In this document: positions 18,062 to 27,097 of the stretch, one piece after another
Position numbering within the stretch: position 1 is the first letter of the stretch
Layout of the letters: every line of letters starts with the position of its first letter
Source: Azohydromonas australica DSM 1124
GTDB lineage: Bacteria; Pseudomonadota; Gammaproteobacteria; Burkholderiales; Burkholderiaceae_C
Assembly (NCBI RefSeq): GCF_000430725.1
Contig: NZ_AUMO01000083.1
Coordinates: 1-34,924 of the forward strand
Direction: 5' to 3'
Length of the DNA: 34,924 bases
The notes under the pieces: model-generated
Seen by the model: the letters and a program-made list of their open reading frames with translations, nothing else
Told to the model about the DNA's origin: nothing
The model's database searches: none
Made by a program: the position numbers and the translations under genes

Positions 18062-18918
18062 GCTGCGGATAGCGCCGCCTCAGCGCCGTATGGCCTCCAG
18101 CGGCATGGCGAGCGGGGCCTTGAGTTGCGGCACGACTTCGCTGTCGCAGATCTGGGCCAGCGGGCCGGGTCAGTGGCTCACCGGAGTGGGCTTGGAGTTG
18201 GCGTCCTTGGGAACTGCACTGGTAGCGCTGGGCTGCCTCACGGCAGCACCGCGTCGAGCTTGGTTGGAGTACTCACAGCCGCAGTACTGCTGTGCAGCGG
18301 TCGCACTGCCTGCACACCAAGACCTGTGCCTGGCAACAGGCGCGGAGAAAGAATCGGGCAGATCCGTTCGCGGGCGGCATGGGAGCAGCGGCTGGTTCGT
18401 AGCGCCAGGTACAGCGGGCCTCAGGTAGCACCCGTTGTCAACGTCCAAAAGGCTGCGCAGACCACAGCTTGAACGGTCCGTTCCGCCACCCTTGGCTGCA
18501 GGGCGCCAAGGGTGGCGGACTCCTTCAAAACCCGCGGCCGAAAAGCGCGTTGCGACCGCCGGAAAAACACGCTTTCTGACCGCCACCGACAGCGTAGTCT
18601 GCTGACTGCTCTTGCTGCCGCTTCTGGCAGCCAGCATGCAGTGATAGTCCACGCATAAGCAGGTTGCTGAATTTCGGCAATCTGCACGAGTTTGGCCAGT
18701 TTGACTTTGGCGCCTCATCAAGCCGCCCGCGGTGCGGTCGATGACGCAGTCGTCTATCGGAACGCGCTAGGGCGTGGCCCTCCCACGTGCAGACCTACAA
18801 AGGAAGAAAGCCGTTGAAACCGTTCGCACAATACCGGGCCTATCGCGTGCGTGACCTGATCTCCCGGTATGCCAGCCTGTGCAAGTCAACGCCACTGTAC
18901 AGAACCGGCAGTTCCCGA
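18062..18918. other. Long region without a recognised gene
   Basis: Several open frames exist on both strands, but none has a start signal together with a recognisable family. One holds a hydrophobic stretch (WLTGVGLELASLGTALVALGCL, plus strand near 18175-18240), and may be a decayed membrane protein. The clearest structure is the pair of palindromes at 18471-18518. The frame of the next gene is open from 18787, but the signal peptide places its start at 18919. Confidence 0.35.
18471..18518. repeat. Adjacent perfect inverted repeats
   Basis: GAACGG-T-CCGTTC (18471-18483) runs directly into CCGCCACCCTTGG (18483-18495) and CCAAGGGTGGCGG (18506-18518), a perfect 13-bp stem with a 10-base loop. 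No T-run follows on either strand, so a simple intrinsic terminator is unlikely. It could be an operator, a Rho-independent structure of unusual type, or the relic of a mobile element end. Confidence 0.7.
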
Positions 18919-19926
18919 ATGGGAGCATGGCGGCTGCGCCGAATTGCCTGGCTGCTGGGAGGCTCGCTGGCGGTATCGATGCTGGTAGCTTGCGAAGATT
19001 CCCGTCACCCTGCCGTGCGCGCCGTATTTGCCGATCCCCCAGCTTCGCAGGTGTCCACTGCAGCCCGGGAAGAAACGCGCATTACCCTGGTCATGAAAAC
19101 GCTCACCAATCCGTTCTTCGTCGAGATGGAGCAGGGCGCGCGCAAGTTCCAGAACGAGGTGGGGATTGAACTGCTGGTCAAGACGGCCACGCAGGAGACG
19201 TCGATAGAGCAGCAGATTCAACTCGTCAATGATGCGATCAAGGCCCAGTCGCGAGCCATAGTCATCGCCCCCGGTGACTCGACCCGGCTGGTGCCGTCGC
19301 TCAAAGCGGCCCAGGACGCTGGCATTCACATCGTCAACCTCGACAACCGCCTCAACTCCGAAGCCATGGTGGCCGCTGGCATGAAGCCGGTGCCCTTCAT
19401 CAGCGTGGACAACGAGCAGGGCGCATACCTCGCGGCTAAGTTCCTGGCCGACCAGGTCCGCACGCCCAGTGAAGCCATCATCATCGAAGGCATCCGCACG
19501 GCAGACAACGCCCATCAGCGCAAGCGAGGCGCCGAGCGCGGCCTGCACACCAATCCCGGCATTCGCATCGTTGCCGAGGAAGCGGCCAACTGGAAGATCG
19601 ACGAGGCGTACGAACTCACCGCCCGGCTCTTCAAGCAGCATCCCAAGGTCAAGCTGGTGTTCTGTGCCAACGACATGATGGCCATCGGTGCCATCAAGTA
19701 CCTCCAGGAAACGGGGCGTACCGAGGTCCTTGTGGCCGGGTTCGATGCGCTCAGCGATGTGATGCCGGCCATCCGGGCCGGGCAATTGGCCGCCACGGTA
19801 GACCAGCAGGCAGCCCGGCAGGGCTACCTCGGCGTCAGTACGGCGCTGCAGATGCTGGCCGGTGAAATGCCGGCAATGGAAGTCACTGTCGACAGCAAGC
19901 TCGTTACCGCGCGGTCCTTGAAATGA
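18919..19926 (+). CDS. Periplasmic sugar-binding lipoprotein (RbsB-like)
   Basis: 335 aa from ATG 18919. The signal peptide ends in a lipobox, MLVAC, with the lipid-carrying Cys at residue 25. The mature part is a type-I periplasmic binding protein (Peripla_BP_4): ITLVMKTLTNPFFVEMEQGARKF, ...AIVIAPGDSTRLVPSLKAAQDAGI, VKLVFCANDMMAIGAIKYL, VLVAGFDALSDVMPAI. Such proteins bind sugars or related small molecules. The frame is open upstream to a GTG at 18787, but these codons would bury the signal peptide. No ABC permease or ATPase gene is near. The next gene, 68 bases on, encodes a membrane-bound Cache-GGDEF-EAL protein, so a sensing rather than transport role is plausible. Confidence 0.85.
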   Translation: MGAWRLRRIAWLLGGSLAVSMLVACEDSRHPAVRAVFADPPASQVSTAAREETRITLVMKTLTNPFFVEMEQGARKFQNEVGIELLVKTATQETSIEQQIQLVNDAIKAQSRAIVIAPGDSTRLVPSLKAAQDAGIHIVNLDNRLNSEAMVAAGMKPVPFISVDNEQGAYLAAKFLADQVRTPSEAIIIEGIRTADNAHQRKRGAERGLHTNPGIRIVAEEAANWKIDEAYELTARLFKQHPKVKLVFCANDMMAIGAIKYLQETGRTEVLVAGFDALSDVMPAIRAGQLAATVDQQAARQGYLGVSTALQMLAGEMPAMEVTVDSKLVTARSLK

Positions 19927-19994
19927 CGGTGCTGCTGCGTTGGCTGCCCGCCCAGTAACGCATTCGATCTTCAGGACAGCTGGACAATTTTGAG

Positions 19995-22874
19995 ATGAGT
20001 CCCCTGAGACGCATTGGCGACGTACTTCGATGGCCGCGTGGCACGCTGGCGCTGCAACTCACGGGTGTGCTACTGCTGATCAGCATCCTGCCGCTGCTGA
20101 TCTATTACGTGGTCTCCTATCGCGCCGCCGAGAGGACCATCCTCGACGTGGCCTCGCAGCAGGGCCTGCAGACGCTGCGAAACCAGCGCGATTACCTGGT
20201 CCTGCAGTTCGAGCAGGTGGAGTCGCTCGCAGCCAACCTGTCGCAGATCGACGAAATCACCAATACGCTTTCCAGGATCAACAACAACGCTACGCGCGGC
20301 TCAATCTACGATAGCCTGGCCACCAAGGCCCGCATCGGCTACCTGCTAAGCAACTACAGAAATCTAGGTGGCCTGGTGTCAATCGACATCTTCACACTGG
20401 ACGGCACGCACTTTCACGTCGGCGACACGCTGACTGGAAGCAACGAGCGATCCGAATTGCGCAATGAGCTACTTGAGCGTACCTTGCGCTCCAACGCCTT
20501 CGTCACTTGGCACGGGGTCGAGGACAATATCGAGAAGGCCTCGAGCTCTCAGAAGGTGTTGGCTGCTTCGAAGATGTTGGTGAGTGCCAGGTCGTCATGG
20601 CTGCGCGCCGAGCCAGTGGCGATGCTGTTGATCAACTATTCGACCGACTATCTCCACGAGCGCCTCAGCACGGTATCAATCGGCCCAGGCGCGTCACTGA
20701 TGGTGCTCGATGAGCAGCGACGGCTGATCTATCACCCCGATAAGAACAAGATTGGCCAGCCCGTGGCAGCCGAGTTCGCTGCCCTGCTTGAAGGTTCCTC
20801 CGGTTCGTTTACTCAGCGCTTGGGCGACGACGACGTGCTGCTGAGCTACGAGGTCATCCCGGAGAAGAACTGGTACGTACTCAGCATCATTCCCAAGCAA
20901 ACGCTGCTCGCGCCCATGGCCGACATCCGCCGTGTGGCCGGCGTGATGTTGCTCTTCATGATGCTGCTGGTCCTGGTGCTGCTGCGGCTGTTTGCGATGC
21001 GCATCGTGGAGCCTATCGGCGCCATTGCCCAAGGTTTCAAGAACTTTCAGATCAACCACCTCGCACCGGGCTGGCGCATGCCGCGGCCCCGGTCGCTGAA
21101 GCCCATTGCAGACTTGGCGCAATGGTTCAACACCTTCCTCGACCACATGGACCAGCGCAAGGAGTCGGAAACGCGGCTGCGCATTGCCGCGACAGCCTTC
21201 GAGGCGCAGGAGGGCATGCTGGTGCTCGATGCCGATGTCCGCATTCTGCAAGCTAACGGTGCTCAGCACGCCGTTACGGGCCATGCCGCCGACGAGATCA
21301 TTGGTCACGGCGTGGACATGCTCGGCTTCGAGCGCCATGGAGCGTCCTTGTTTCCGGAGATGCGGCGCACGGTGGAGTGCACTGGTTCGTGGAAAGGCGA
21401 GGTGTGGAGCCGCCGCAAGAACGGTGAGCGCTATCCGGCCTGGGTCACGCTCGCAGGTGTTCGCGACGAGCGCGACGTGCTGACCCACTTCGTAGTCACG
21501 CTCACGGACATCACGGAGCGCAAGGCCTCCGAGGAGGAGAACCGCAAGCTCGCCTTCTACGACCCGCTTACAGGGCTACCCAACCGTCGCCTGCTCATGG
21601 AACGACTGCGCCAGGCTATGCTCGACTGCCCTCAGCATGGGCAGTCGCTGGCGCTCATGTTCCTGGATTTGGACAAGTTCAAGACCCTCAACGACACCCT
21701 GGGCCACGACGTGGGTGACGCGCTGCTGTGCCAAGTGGCGCAGCGGCTGGTGCACTGCGTGCGTGAGGTGGACACGGTGGCCCGCCTTGGCGGGGACGAG
21801 TTCGTGGTCTTGATCGAGGGCCTGGATGAACGTGGCGACCAGGCCGCTGTGCAAGCCGAAGGAGTGGCCTTGAAGATCATGTGTGAGCTCAACCAGGACT
21901 ACGAGGACCTCGCCGGGGAGGTCTACCACAGTACCTCCAGTATCGGTATCGCCATCCACTCGGACGTGGACAGCACCCTTGAAGAGTTGATGAAACAGGC
22001 AGACATCGCTCTCTACCAAGCCAAGGAGGCAGGACGCAACACACTGCGCTTTTTCGAGCCCGCCATGCAAGCCCGGCTGATGGCGCGCGCTGCGCTGGAA
22101 CAGAACATGCGCCGAGCCCTGGCAGAAGATCAGTTCAAGATCTACCTGCAGCCCAAGGTTGACGTGCATGGAAGCATTGTCGGCGCCGAGGCACTGGTGC
22201 GTTGGGAACAGCCTGGCTGTGGCATCGTTCCGCCACAGTCCTTCATCGCCCTGGCCGAGGAAACGGGTTTGATCGTGCAGCTCGGCGAGGTCGTGTTGCG
22301 CAAGGCTTGCAAACAGCTGGTGACCTGGGCTGGACATCCTCGCCGGCGCCACTTGGGCATCGCGGTCAACGTCAGCCCTCGTGAGTTCAGGCATGCCGAA
22401 TTCGTCGCGAATGTGCTGCGTGTTGTTGAGCAAACCGGCGCGGACCCGGCCAGACTCACGTTGGAGATAACCGAGAGCTTGTTCGTCGATGACGTCAAAG
22501 ACATCGTCGCGAAGATGAACGCGCTGCGTCAGCGTGGGATCAGTTTCGCGTTGGACGATTTTGGTACCGGCTACTCATCGCTCGCCTACTTGAAGGAGAT
22601 GCCGCTACAGGAGCTGAAGATCGACCGCTCATTTGTGAATGACGTACTTACTGATGCCAGCGACGCCACCATTGCGCGAGCCGTGATTGCAATGGGTCAC
22701 GAGTTGGGTATCGAAGTAGTTGCCGAAGGCATTGAAACTGCCGTGCAGTACGAGTTTCTTAGGGCCAACGGCTGCCGCCTGTTCCAGGGCTATTTCTTCA
22801 GTCCACCCATCCCGCCGGAAAAATTTCATCAGCTTCTGGAAGACGACATCCCTTGTGTCGAGTTGTCGCTGTAG
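19995..22874 (+). CDS. Cache-PAS-GGDEF-EAL c-di-GMP synthase/phosphodiesterase
   Basis: 959 aa. TM1 (about 17-43) and TM2 (about 314-336) bracket a periplasmic Cache-like sensor domain; then come a HAMP-like linker, a PAS domain (about 398-511), GGDEF (520-690) and EAL (695-945). The GGDEF motif is intact (residues 599-603) and an RxxD product-inhibition site (REVD) lies five residues before it. The EAL domain keeps EALVR (732-736), the Glu of EITES, DDFGTGYSSL and KIDRSFV, so both synthesis and breakdown of c-di-GMP look possible. It follows the binding-protein gene in the same direction; the ligand-loaded lipoprotein may feed the Cache domain (inference). A 181-bp inverted-repeat element begins three bases after its stop codon. 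Confidence 0.93.
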   Translation: MSPLRRIGDVLRWPRGTLALQLTGVLLLISILPLLIYYVVSYRAAERTILDVASQQGLQTLRNQRDYLVLQFEQVESLAANLSQIDEITNTLSRINNNATRGSIYDSLATKARIGYLLSNYRNLGGLVSIDIFTLDGTHFHVGDTLTGSNERSELRNELLERTLRSNAFVTWHGVEDNIEKASSSQKVLAASKMLVSARSSWLRAEPVAMLLINYSTDYLHERLSTVSIGPGASLMVLDEQRRLIYHPDKNKIGQPVAAEFAALLEGSSGSFTQRLGDDDVLLSYEVIPEKNWYVLSIIPKQTLLAPMADIRRVAGVMLLFMMLLVLVLLRLFAMRIVEPIGAIAQGFKNFQINHLAPGWRMPRPRSLKPIADLAQWFNTFLDHMDQRKESETRLRIAATAFEAQEGMLVLDADVRILQANGAQHAVTGHAADEIIGHGVDMLGFERHGASLFPEMRRTVECTGSWKGEVWSRRKNGERYPAWVTLAGVRDERDVLTHFVVTLTDITERKASEEENRKLAFYDPLTGLPNRRLLMERLRQAMLDCPQHGQSLALMFLDLDKFKTLNDTLGHDVGDALLCQVAQRLVHCVREVDTVARLGGDEFVVLIEGLDERGDQAAVQAEGVALKIMCELNQDYEDLAGEVYHSTSSIGIAIHSDVDSTLEELMKQADIALYQAKEAGRNTLRFFEPAMQARLMARAALEQNMRRALAEDQFKIYLQPKVDVHGSIVGAEALVRWEQPGCGIVPPQSFIALAEETGLIVQLGEVVLRKACKQLVTWAGHPRRRHLGIAVNVSPREFRHAEFVANVLRVVEQTGADPARLTLEITESLFVDDVKDIVAKMNALRQRGISFALDDFGTGYSSLAYLKEMPLQELKIDRSFVNDVLTDASDATIARAVIAMGHELGIEVVAEGIETAVQYEFLRANGCRLFQGYFFSPPIPPEKFHQLLEDDIPCVELSL

Positions 22875-22877
22875 CCG

Positions 22878-23058
22878 GGGTTCTCGGACTTTCGGTGCAT
22901 TTTGGTGCACCTGCTGCCGATTTCTTGATGCACGACAGACACTTGCAAAACGTTGTACGGCGGCTCCAAGGGCGGCCGCCAGCAGCGACGCAAGTTATCG
23001 AGCTCGTTGGACTCTTGGCATTGAAGCGACCAAAATGCACCGAAAGTCCGAGAATCCC
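22878..23058. repeat. MITE-like element with 26-bp perfect inverted repeats
   Basis: The arms at 22881-22906 and 23029-23054 are exact reverse complements over 26 bases (TTCTCGGACTTTCGG... in each), extended by GGG/CCC at the outer ends with one extra base on the right. They enclose about 120 bp with no gene. Size and structure fit a non-autonomous miniature transposable element. No clear target duplication flanks it. Confidence 0.75.
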
Positions 23059-23214
23059 TGTCAGCCCTATGTTCGCGGTGCTAACCAATGGGCACGGTGT
23101 GGGACAGCCATGGCGGCCAAGCCGACCGGGCGGGTTGCCCACATCTGGACAGGTCCGCAGCAACGGCATCCGGGTTGCCATGTTCGGGATCACCTGAACT
23201 TGAAGGACTTCGCC

Positions 23215-24243
23215 ATGAAACAGACTGTCGTTGGGTTGTTTGACTCCGAGGCTGACGCGCAGCGCGCGCTGCAGATCCTCACCGCCAAGGGCACCGATCC
23301 TGGCCACGTCCAGATAACTCACGCCGAAGGCGCCGCCACGGCAGGCACGACCGCGCAGCCCGACGCCGCCTTGACGAGCCGGGTGCGAGGTTTCTTCTCC
23401 GACATGTTTGGCCCGCCGGACGAGCCCGAGGTCGGCCACTATGCCGAGGCGGTGCGCCGCGGCGGCGCGCTGCTCAAGGTGGAGATCGACGACGACGCGC
23501 AGCTGGACGACGTGCGCGAGGCTTTCACGACAGCCAGTGCTGTGGACATCGACCAGCGCGTGGAGTCCTGGCGTGCGCAGGGGTGGAGTAGCGCCTCGGG
23601 GACGGCCTCCGCCCAGCCTGCCGAAGGCGTGATCCCCGTGGTGAAGGAAGAGCTCCAGGTGGGCAAGCGGGTGGTCAGCACCGGCGGCTTGCGGGTGTAC
23701 GCGCGCACCGTTGAGACTCCCGTGAGCGAGACGGTGCAGTTGCGCCAGGAACATGTCCAGGTCGAGCGCCGTCCGGTGGACCGACCGGCCACTGCCGCCG
23801 ACTTGGCGGACCTCAAGGACCGCACCATCGAGGTCCGCGAAACCGCCGAGCAGGCGGTAGTCGCCAAGACCGCGCGCGTGGTGGAAGAGGTGCGCGTGGG
23901 CAAGACAGTGGAGCAGCGCACCGAGCAGGTCAGTGACACGGTGCGCAGCACCGAGGTCGAGGTCGAACGCATTCCCGGCACCACGGCCGTCGGCGCCTTC
24001 GACCGGGACTACTACCGCAACGACTTCAATGCCCGCTTCGCGGCCGAGGGCGGTCTCTACGAGGACTACGAGCCGGCCTACCGCTATGGCCACGCGCTGC
24101 GTGACGACCCGCGCTACGCCGGGCGCCACTGGGACGAGCTCGAGCCCGAGGCCCGCGCGGATTGGGAAACTCGCAACCCCGGCGGCACCTGGGAGCGCAT
24201 GAAGGCCGCCGTGCGCCGTGGCTGGGAGCGCGTGACCTCGTAA
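23215..24243 (+). CDS. DUF2382 (YsnF/AvaK-type) stress protein
   Basis: 342 aa, cytoplasmic. Residues 1-100 form a general-stress-type domain (VVGLFDSEADAQRALQIL, with an Asp/Pro-rich loop). Residues about 137-260 are the DUF2382 repeat region: PVVKEELQVGKRVV, YARTVETPVSETVQLRQEHVQVERRPVDRP, and a second unit TIEVRETAEQAVVAKTARVVEEVRVGK. The C-terminal 85 residues are rich in Tyr, Asp and Arg (DYYRNDFNARF, AYRYGHALRDDPRYAG) and end in a WERMKAAVRRGWERV helix, as in related proteins. Relatives are linked to desiccation, oxidative or envelope stress; the biochemical role is unknown. AAGGA lies seven bases before ATG 23215. Confidence 0.85.
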   Translation: MKQTVVGLFDSEADAQRALQILTAKGTDPGHVQITHAEGAATAGTTAQPDAALTSRVRGFFSDMFGPPDEPEVGHYAEAVRRGGALLKVEIDDDAQLDDVREAFTTASAVDIDQRVESWRAQGWSSASGTASAQPAEGVIPVVKEELQVGKRVVSTGGLRVYARTVETPVSETVQLRQEHVQVERRPVDRPATAADLADLKDRTIEVRETAEQAVVAKTARVVEEVRVGKTVEQRTEQVSDTVRSTEVEVERIPGTTAVGAFDRDYYRNDFNARFAAEGGLYEDYEPAYRYGHALRDDPRYAGRHWDELEPEARADWETRNPGGTWERMKAAVRRGWERVTS

Positions 24244-24962
24244 CGGCCGGCCGGCCGTGCAGCCGAGCTGGGGCAGATGGTCGTGAGCGAGCGTACCGGA
24301 GCCCCGCCGTTGCGCTCGCCATCCAGCATGGCCCAGCTCCAGCACGGCCCTGCTAATGCGCACGCCTACGCATCGCATCTTGTGCCCCCTTGCGCAGCCC
24401 CGAAAAACATCAGAACTGCCGAGCGGTGGGCCCGATGTTCTGCTTGCACGGCGCGAAGCCATCAGTACGCCGGCCTCGTGGGGCCCGGGGACCAGAAGCG
24501 CCAGAAGATCGGTGCGCGTCCCAGCCCGGACGCGCGCTGTCCAGGACAGGCTGGACCGTGTTGAGCGGCCGGTGCGGTTGGCTCATCGTGGCCTTGCAGC
24601 GTCCACAGGGCGTGCTCGCCCTGTACTGGGCGCAATAACCGGGATTCTGGAGAATGCTTTCTTCAGTCAACGCGCGCGCGGCCAAGCGCCAATGAATGCG
24701 CTGATGCCGCGAGGCGCCACACTGTGTGTGCCGCTGTGCTGGACGGCCGGGTAGGCCCAGTCAAGGCACGAAGAATCAGGCCGGCCTGCTCGGGCCATGG
24801 TTCCTGCGCATCGGATCTTCCTCGAACAACGCAGTCAGGATTGGCGGCTTGGCGCTGGTGAACGGCTTGGGTGGTGCTCATGGGATATCGGTCTCTAGCC
24901 CGACGACGTCACCGCTCAGCACAGGTGCGACGTGGACTGTGTTGACCGACTCGTTCCATCCT
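24244..24962. other. Long intergenic region, no gene supported
   Basis: It begins with GGCCGGCCGGCC, a 12-bp palindrome directly after the stop of the stress-protein gene. The rest has open frames on both strands, but none with a clear start and family. One minus-strand frame (24410-24685) has a Cys pattern C-x8-C-x2-C that might be a decayed metal-binding protein. Confidence 0.35.
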
Positions 24963-25625
24963 CTAATGGCTGGTGCTGTACAGCCGGTCGGCAAGCTCCC
25001 AAGCCGAGACGCTGTTGGCCGGCGGCTCATTGGTCAGCAGCACACCCAGACGCGCCACGAGCTTCATGACCTTGAGCTCACCCAAGCCCATCCCGAGCAC
25101 GACGGCCGCGACCGTGATCCCCGGGATGTTTTCGTCAACGTCGATGGCGGCCTCGGGCGCTAGGAAGCAGACGATGTCGTAACGCCCCGGACTGTCCTCG
25201 CTGGGGGCCGCCACGTACCTCACGTCTTGGAACCGGACCTCGGTATCGGCAAATTCGATGACGCCGAAGTCGGCCATCACCTCCTTGGGTACCGGGGGCT
25301 TGAAGGCGTGCACGATCAGACCATCCGGCAGTGCCGGTGCAGCGGCTGTCAGCGCCAGCACTGCGTCCACACCGTCCGGATCGCCATTGCAAGTGACCGC
25401 CAGCCGTATCGCGGAGCCGTCCTGCGTTGGGGTGTTGTCGATTTCGATGCCCAGGCGCTCATCAAAGGCTGCTACGGCATCGGCCAGGACCTCGCCGGCC
25501 TGCCTGACGCCTTTGATCGCGTGTTGCCATCCGGGCTCATCGGGAGTCAGCTGGGACAGCAGCCGGAGCTGGTCCGCGTGTGCCAGCACGGTTTGCCAGA
25601 AATCAGCCGCCTTGGTCGCAGTCAT
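24963..25625 (-). CDS. Hypothetical protein, 220 aa
   Basis: From ATG 25623-25625 (MTATKAADFWQTVLAHADQ) a well-formed protein runs to 24963. The N-terminal 60 residues are helical (LLSQLTPDEPGWQHAIKGVRQAGEVLADAVAAFDERLGIEI). The middle alternates beta strands and loops (IRLAVTCNGDPDGVDAVLALTAAAPALPDG). Late residues include a hydrophobic segment (PGITVAAVVLGMGLGELKVMKLVARLG) that could be a buried helix. There is no signal peptide. I do not recognise the family. Codon use matches the chromosome, and the composition argues for a real gene. It stands alone between non-coding DNA and an orphan receiver domain on the other strand. Confidence 0.65.
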   Translation of the reverse strand: MTATKAADFWQTVLAHADQLRLLSQLTPDEPGWQHAIKGVRQAGEVLADAVAAFDERLGIEIDNTPTQDGSAIRLAVTCNGDPDGVDAVLALTAAAPALPDGLIVHAFKPPVPKEVMADFGVIEFADTEVRFQDVRYVAAPSEDSPGRYDIVCFLAPEAAIDVDENIPGITVAAVVLGMGLGELKVMKLVARLGVLLTNEPPANSVSAWELADRLYSTSH

Positions 25626-25701
25626 GTTCGTCTCGCTTCGCCGGCTTGCGTTGAATCCTTGCCTGCAGGATATGCCGTCCGGCTGACACCTTCCCGGCCA
25701 C

Positions 25702-26163
25702 ATGAATGGCCTTCTTCCATGCGGGCTTGAGGCGTGGCGCTGCTGGCAGTTCCGGTGGTCTGACCAGCACAAAAAAGGGCGCCACAGCGGGCAGCGCGTG
25801 CTGCTGGTTGAAGACCACTTCGTCAACCAGGCGGTGACGTCTGCCGTGGTGCGTGCCGCGGCACTGGAGGTCGAGGCTGCCGACAACGGATGCAGCGCGC
25901 TGAAGTTGGTATCCAGCAGGTCCTATGACCTGGTGCGGATGGACATCCAGATGCCGTTCATGGACGGCCTGGAGGCCACGAGGCAAATTCGCCAGCGCAT
26001 CGGTGCAGCGCTGCCCATCGTGGCCATGACAGCCAATGCCTTTGGCGAGGACCGGCAAGCGTGCTTGGACGCAGGCATGAACGACCATGTGGCCAAGCCG
26101 GTGGAGCCCGCTCGGCTGTACACGACGTTGCTGCGATGGTGGCCATTGCCCAATGCCTCGTGA
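25702..26163 (+). pseudogene. Orphan receiver (REC) domain, remnant of a hybrid histidine kinase
   Basis: From about 25795 the reading [86 protein letters not shown] is a complete receiver domain. It has the acidic pair ED, the phospho-acceptor Asp in VRMDIQMP, the Thr in MTANA, and Lys in AKP. The preceding GRHSGQ is the usual linker between the kinase core and the receiver in hybrid kinases, but the kinase itself is missing; the first 30 codons from ATG 25702 are not part of the family. It could still be expressed as a stand-alone receiver, but no start signal supports this. Confidence 0.7.
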
Positions 26164-26454
26164 ATGACCGCCACGGGAGGTCCGCCGTCGGCGTGCTGCG
26201 GCAGTGTCTGCTGCCGCTGAGCGGCTATGGGCGGCTGTGGGCGGCTGTGGGTAGCCATGGGTGGCTCGGCAAGGTCCACCATCCCTGCAAAGCGCCCGTG
26301 ATCTGGCGCTGTCGCCTTCTGGTGCAGGCGCCTGCCCGGAGCCACTCGCCGCTGTGCTGCGCGAGCTGCGGCGCGTGCTGGGGCCTCTTGGCGCTGTGAA
26401 GGCAGCGGCGATCGAGGACGCCGTGCGGCGCGCAGACCACGCCTGCCCGGCGTC
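26164..26454. other. Spacer with a decanucleotide repeat
   Basis: No gene supported. It contains a roughly five-copy 10-bp tandem repeat (26221-26269). A plus-strand frame downstream (PLAAVLRELRRVLGPLGAVKAAAIEDAVRR, about 26345-26430) might be a decayed tail of the hybrid kinase. Confidence 0.35.
26221..26269. repeat. 10-bp tandem repeat, about five copies
   Basis: Units run GCGGCTATGG, GCGGCTGTGG, GCGGCTGTGG, GTAGCCATGG, GTGGCTCGG. The third copy is exact and the outer ones have one to four changes. The period is close to one helical turn. It is in DNA with no supported gene. Confidence 0.85.
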
Positions 26455-26964
26455 TTGCTGAGGCGGCCGCGTCTTCGGAGCGACTGCTGGCGCAGCACTG
26501 GCACCTTGCTGCGGCTGGGTGCTGGAACAGGCTTTGGCGGTCCGCGTGACGCGACGCACATCATCGCCGCGCTGGTGCACGCAAGTTGCCCGCGAATGGG
26601 CTGGCGCCGTGTCGGCACCACCGTCCGATGCTTCCAGCGTCGCCGCGCCAACGGCAAGCCGTATCCATCCTGCGGTGAGGTATGCCGCGTGAAGCGGCTG
26701 TTTCCGGTCAACGAAGCGCTCACCTCCAGGCACACCGCCGCCCTGGGGATCATTGCGACGGACCTGGGCTGTCCATTGGACGCGGTCTACGTCGGGAACG
26801 GGGCCAATGGCCCCGCGGTGTTCTACGAGGACCGCCAGGGCAGCGAAGGCACTCGCTGCGCGTGCGCCGTGAGCGGTCGGTACTGGCAGGAGTGCCAGGT
26901 GAAAGCTGCCGTGACGGCACTGCTGGCACGTCCGAACCCAGAACCGGACCTTGGAGCTGCGTGA
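26455..26964 (+). CDS. Possible hypothetical protein
   Basis: A frame of 169 codons. The last 90 (RLFPVNEALTSRHTAALGIIATDLGCPLDAVYVGNGANGPAVFYEDRQGSEGTRCACAVSG...) have good codon use and read like a real globular domain; the first 50 are Arg/Cys-rich and less convincing, so the true start may be internal or lost. No ribosome-binding site was found and I do not recognise the family. It may be a degraded gene. Confidence 0.35.
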   Translation: MLRRPRLRSDCWRSTGTLLRLGAGTGFGGPRDATHIIAALVHASCPRMGWRRVGTTVRCFQRRRANGKPYPSCGEVCRVKRLFPVNEALTSRHTAALGIIATDLGCPLDAVYVGNGANGPAVFYEDRQGSEGTRCACAVSGRYWQECQVKAAVTALLARPNPEPDLGAA

Positions 26965-27097
26965 GCAGCCATACCGGCACCATGACCTCATCGCTCAGCC
27001 GGCCGGTCTCGACGCCGACACAGTTTCTGCTCTTGGCTACGGTGCACTGAGGCCGTGCGCGTCGCGGGCACCGCTTGCCCTTGAGTCGGGCCTTGGC

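Noticed and set aside
18787..18918. N-terminal extension of the binding protein from GTG 18787
   Set aside because: It would place 44 residues before a clear lipoprotein signal peptide.
22798..24462. 554-codon minus-strand frame
   Set aside because: It is antisense to the DUF2382 gene and crosses the inverted-repeat element; no family features.
24410..24685. Minus-strand frame with C-x8-C-x2-C
   Set aside because: Too few features to call a metal-binding gene; no start signal.
26221..26269. CRISPR-like array
   Set aside because: The units are 10 bp and directly adjacent, with no spacers and no cas genes in the window.
25603..26991. 462-codon minus-strand frame
   Set aside because: It is antisense to the receiver domain and of low complexity.
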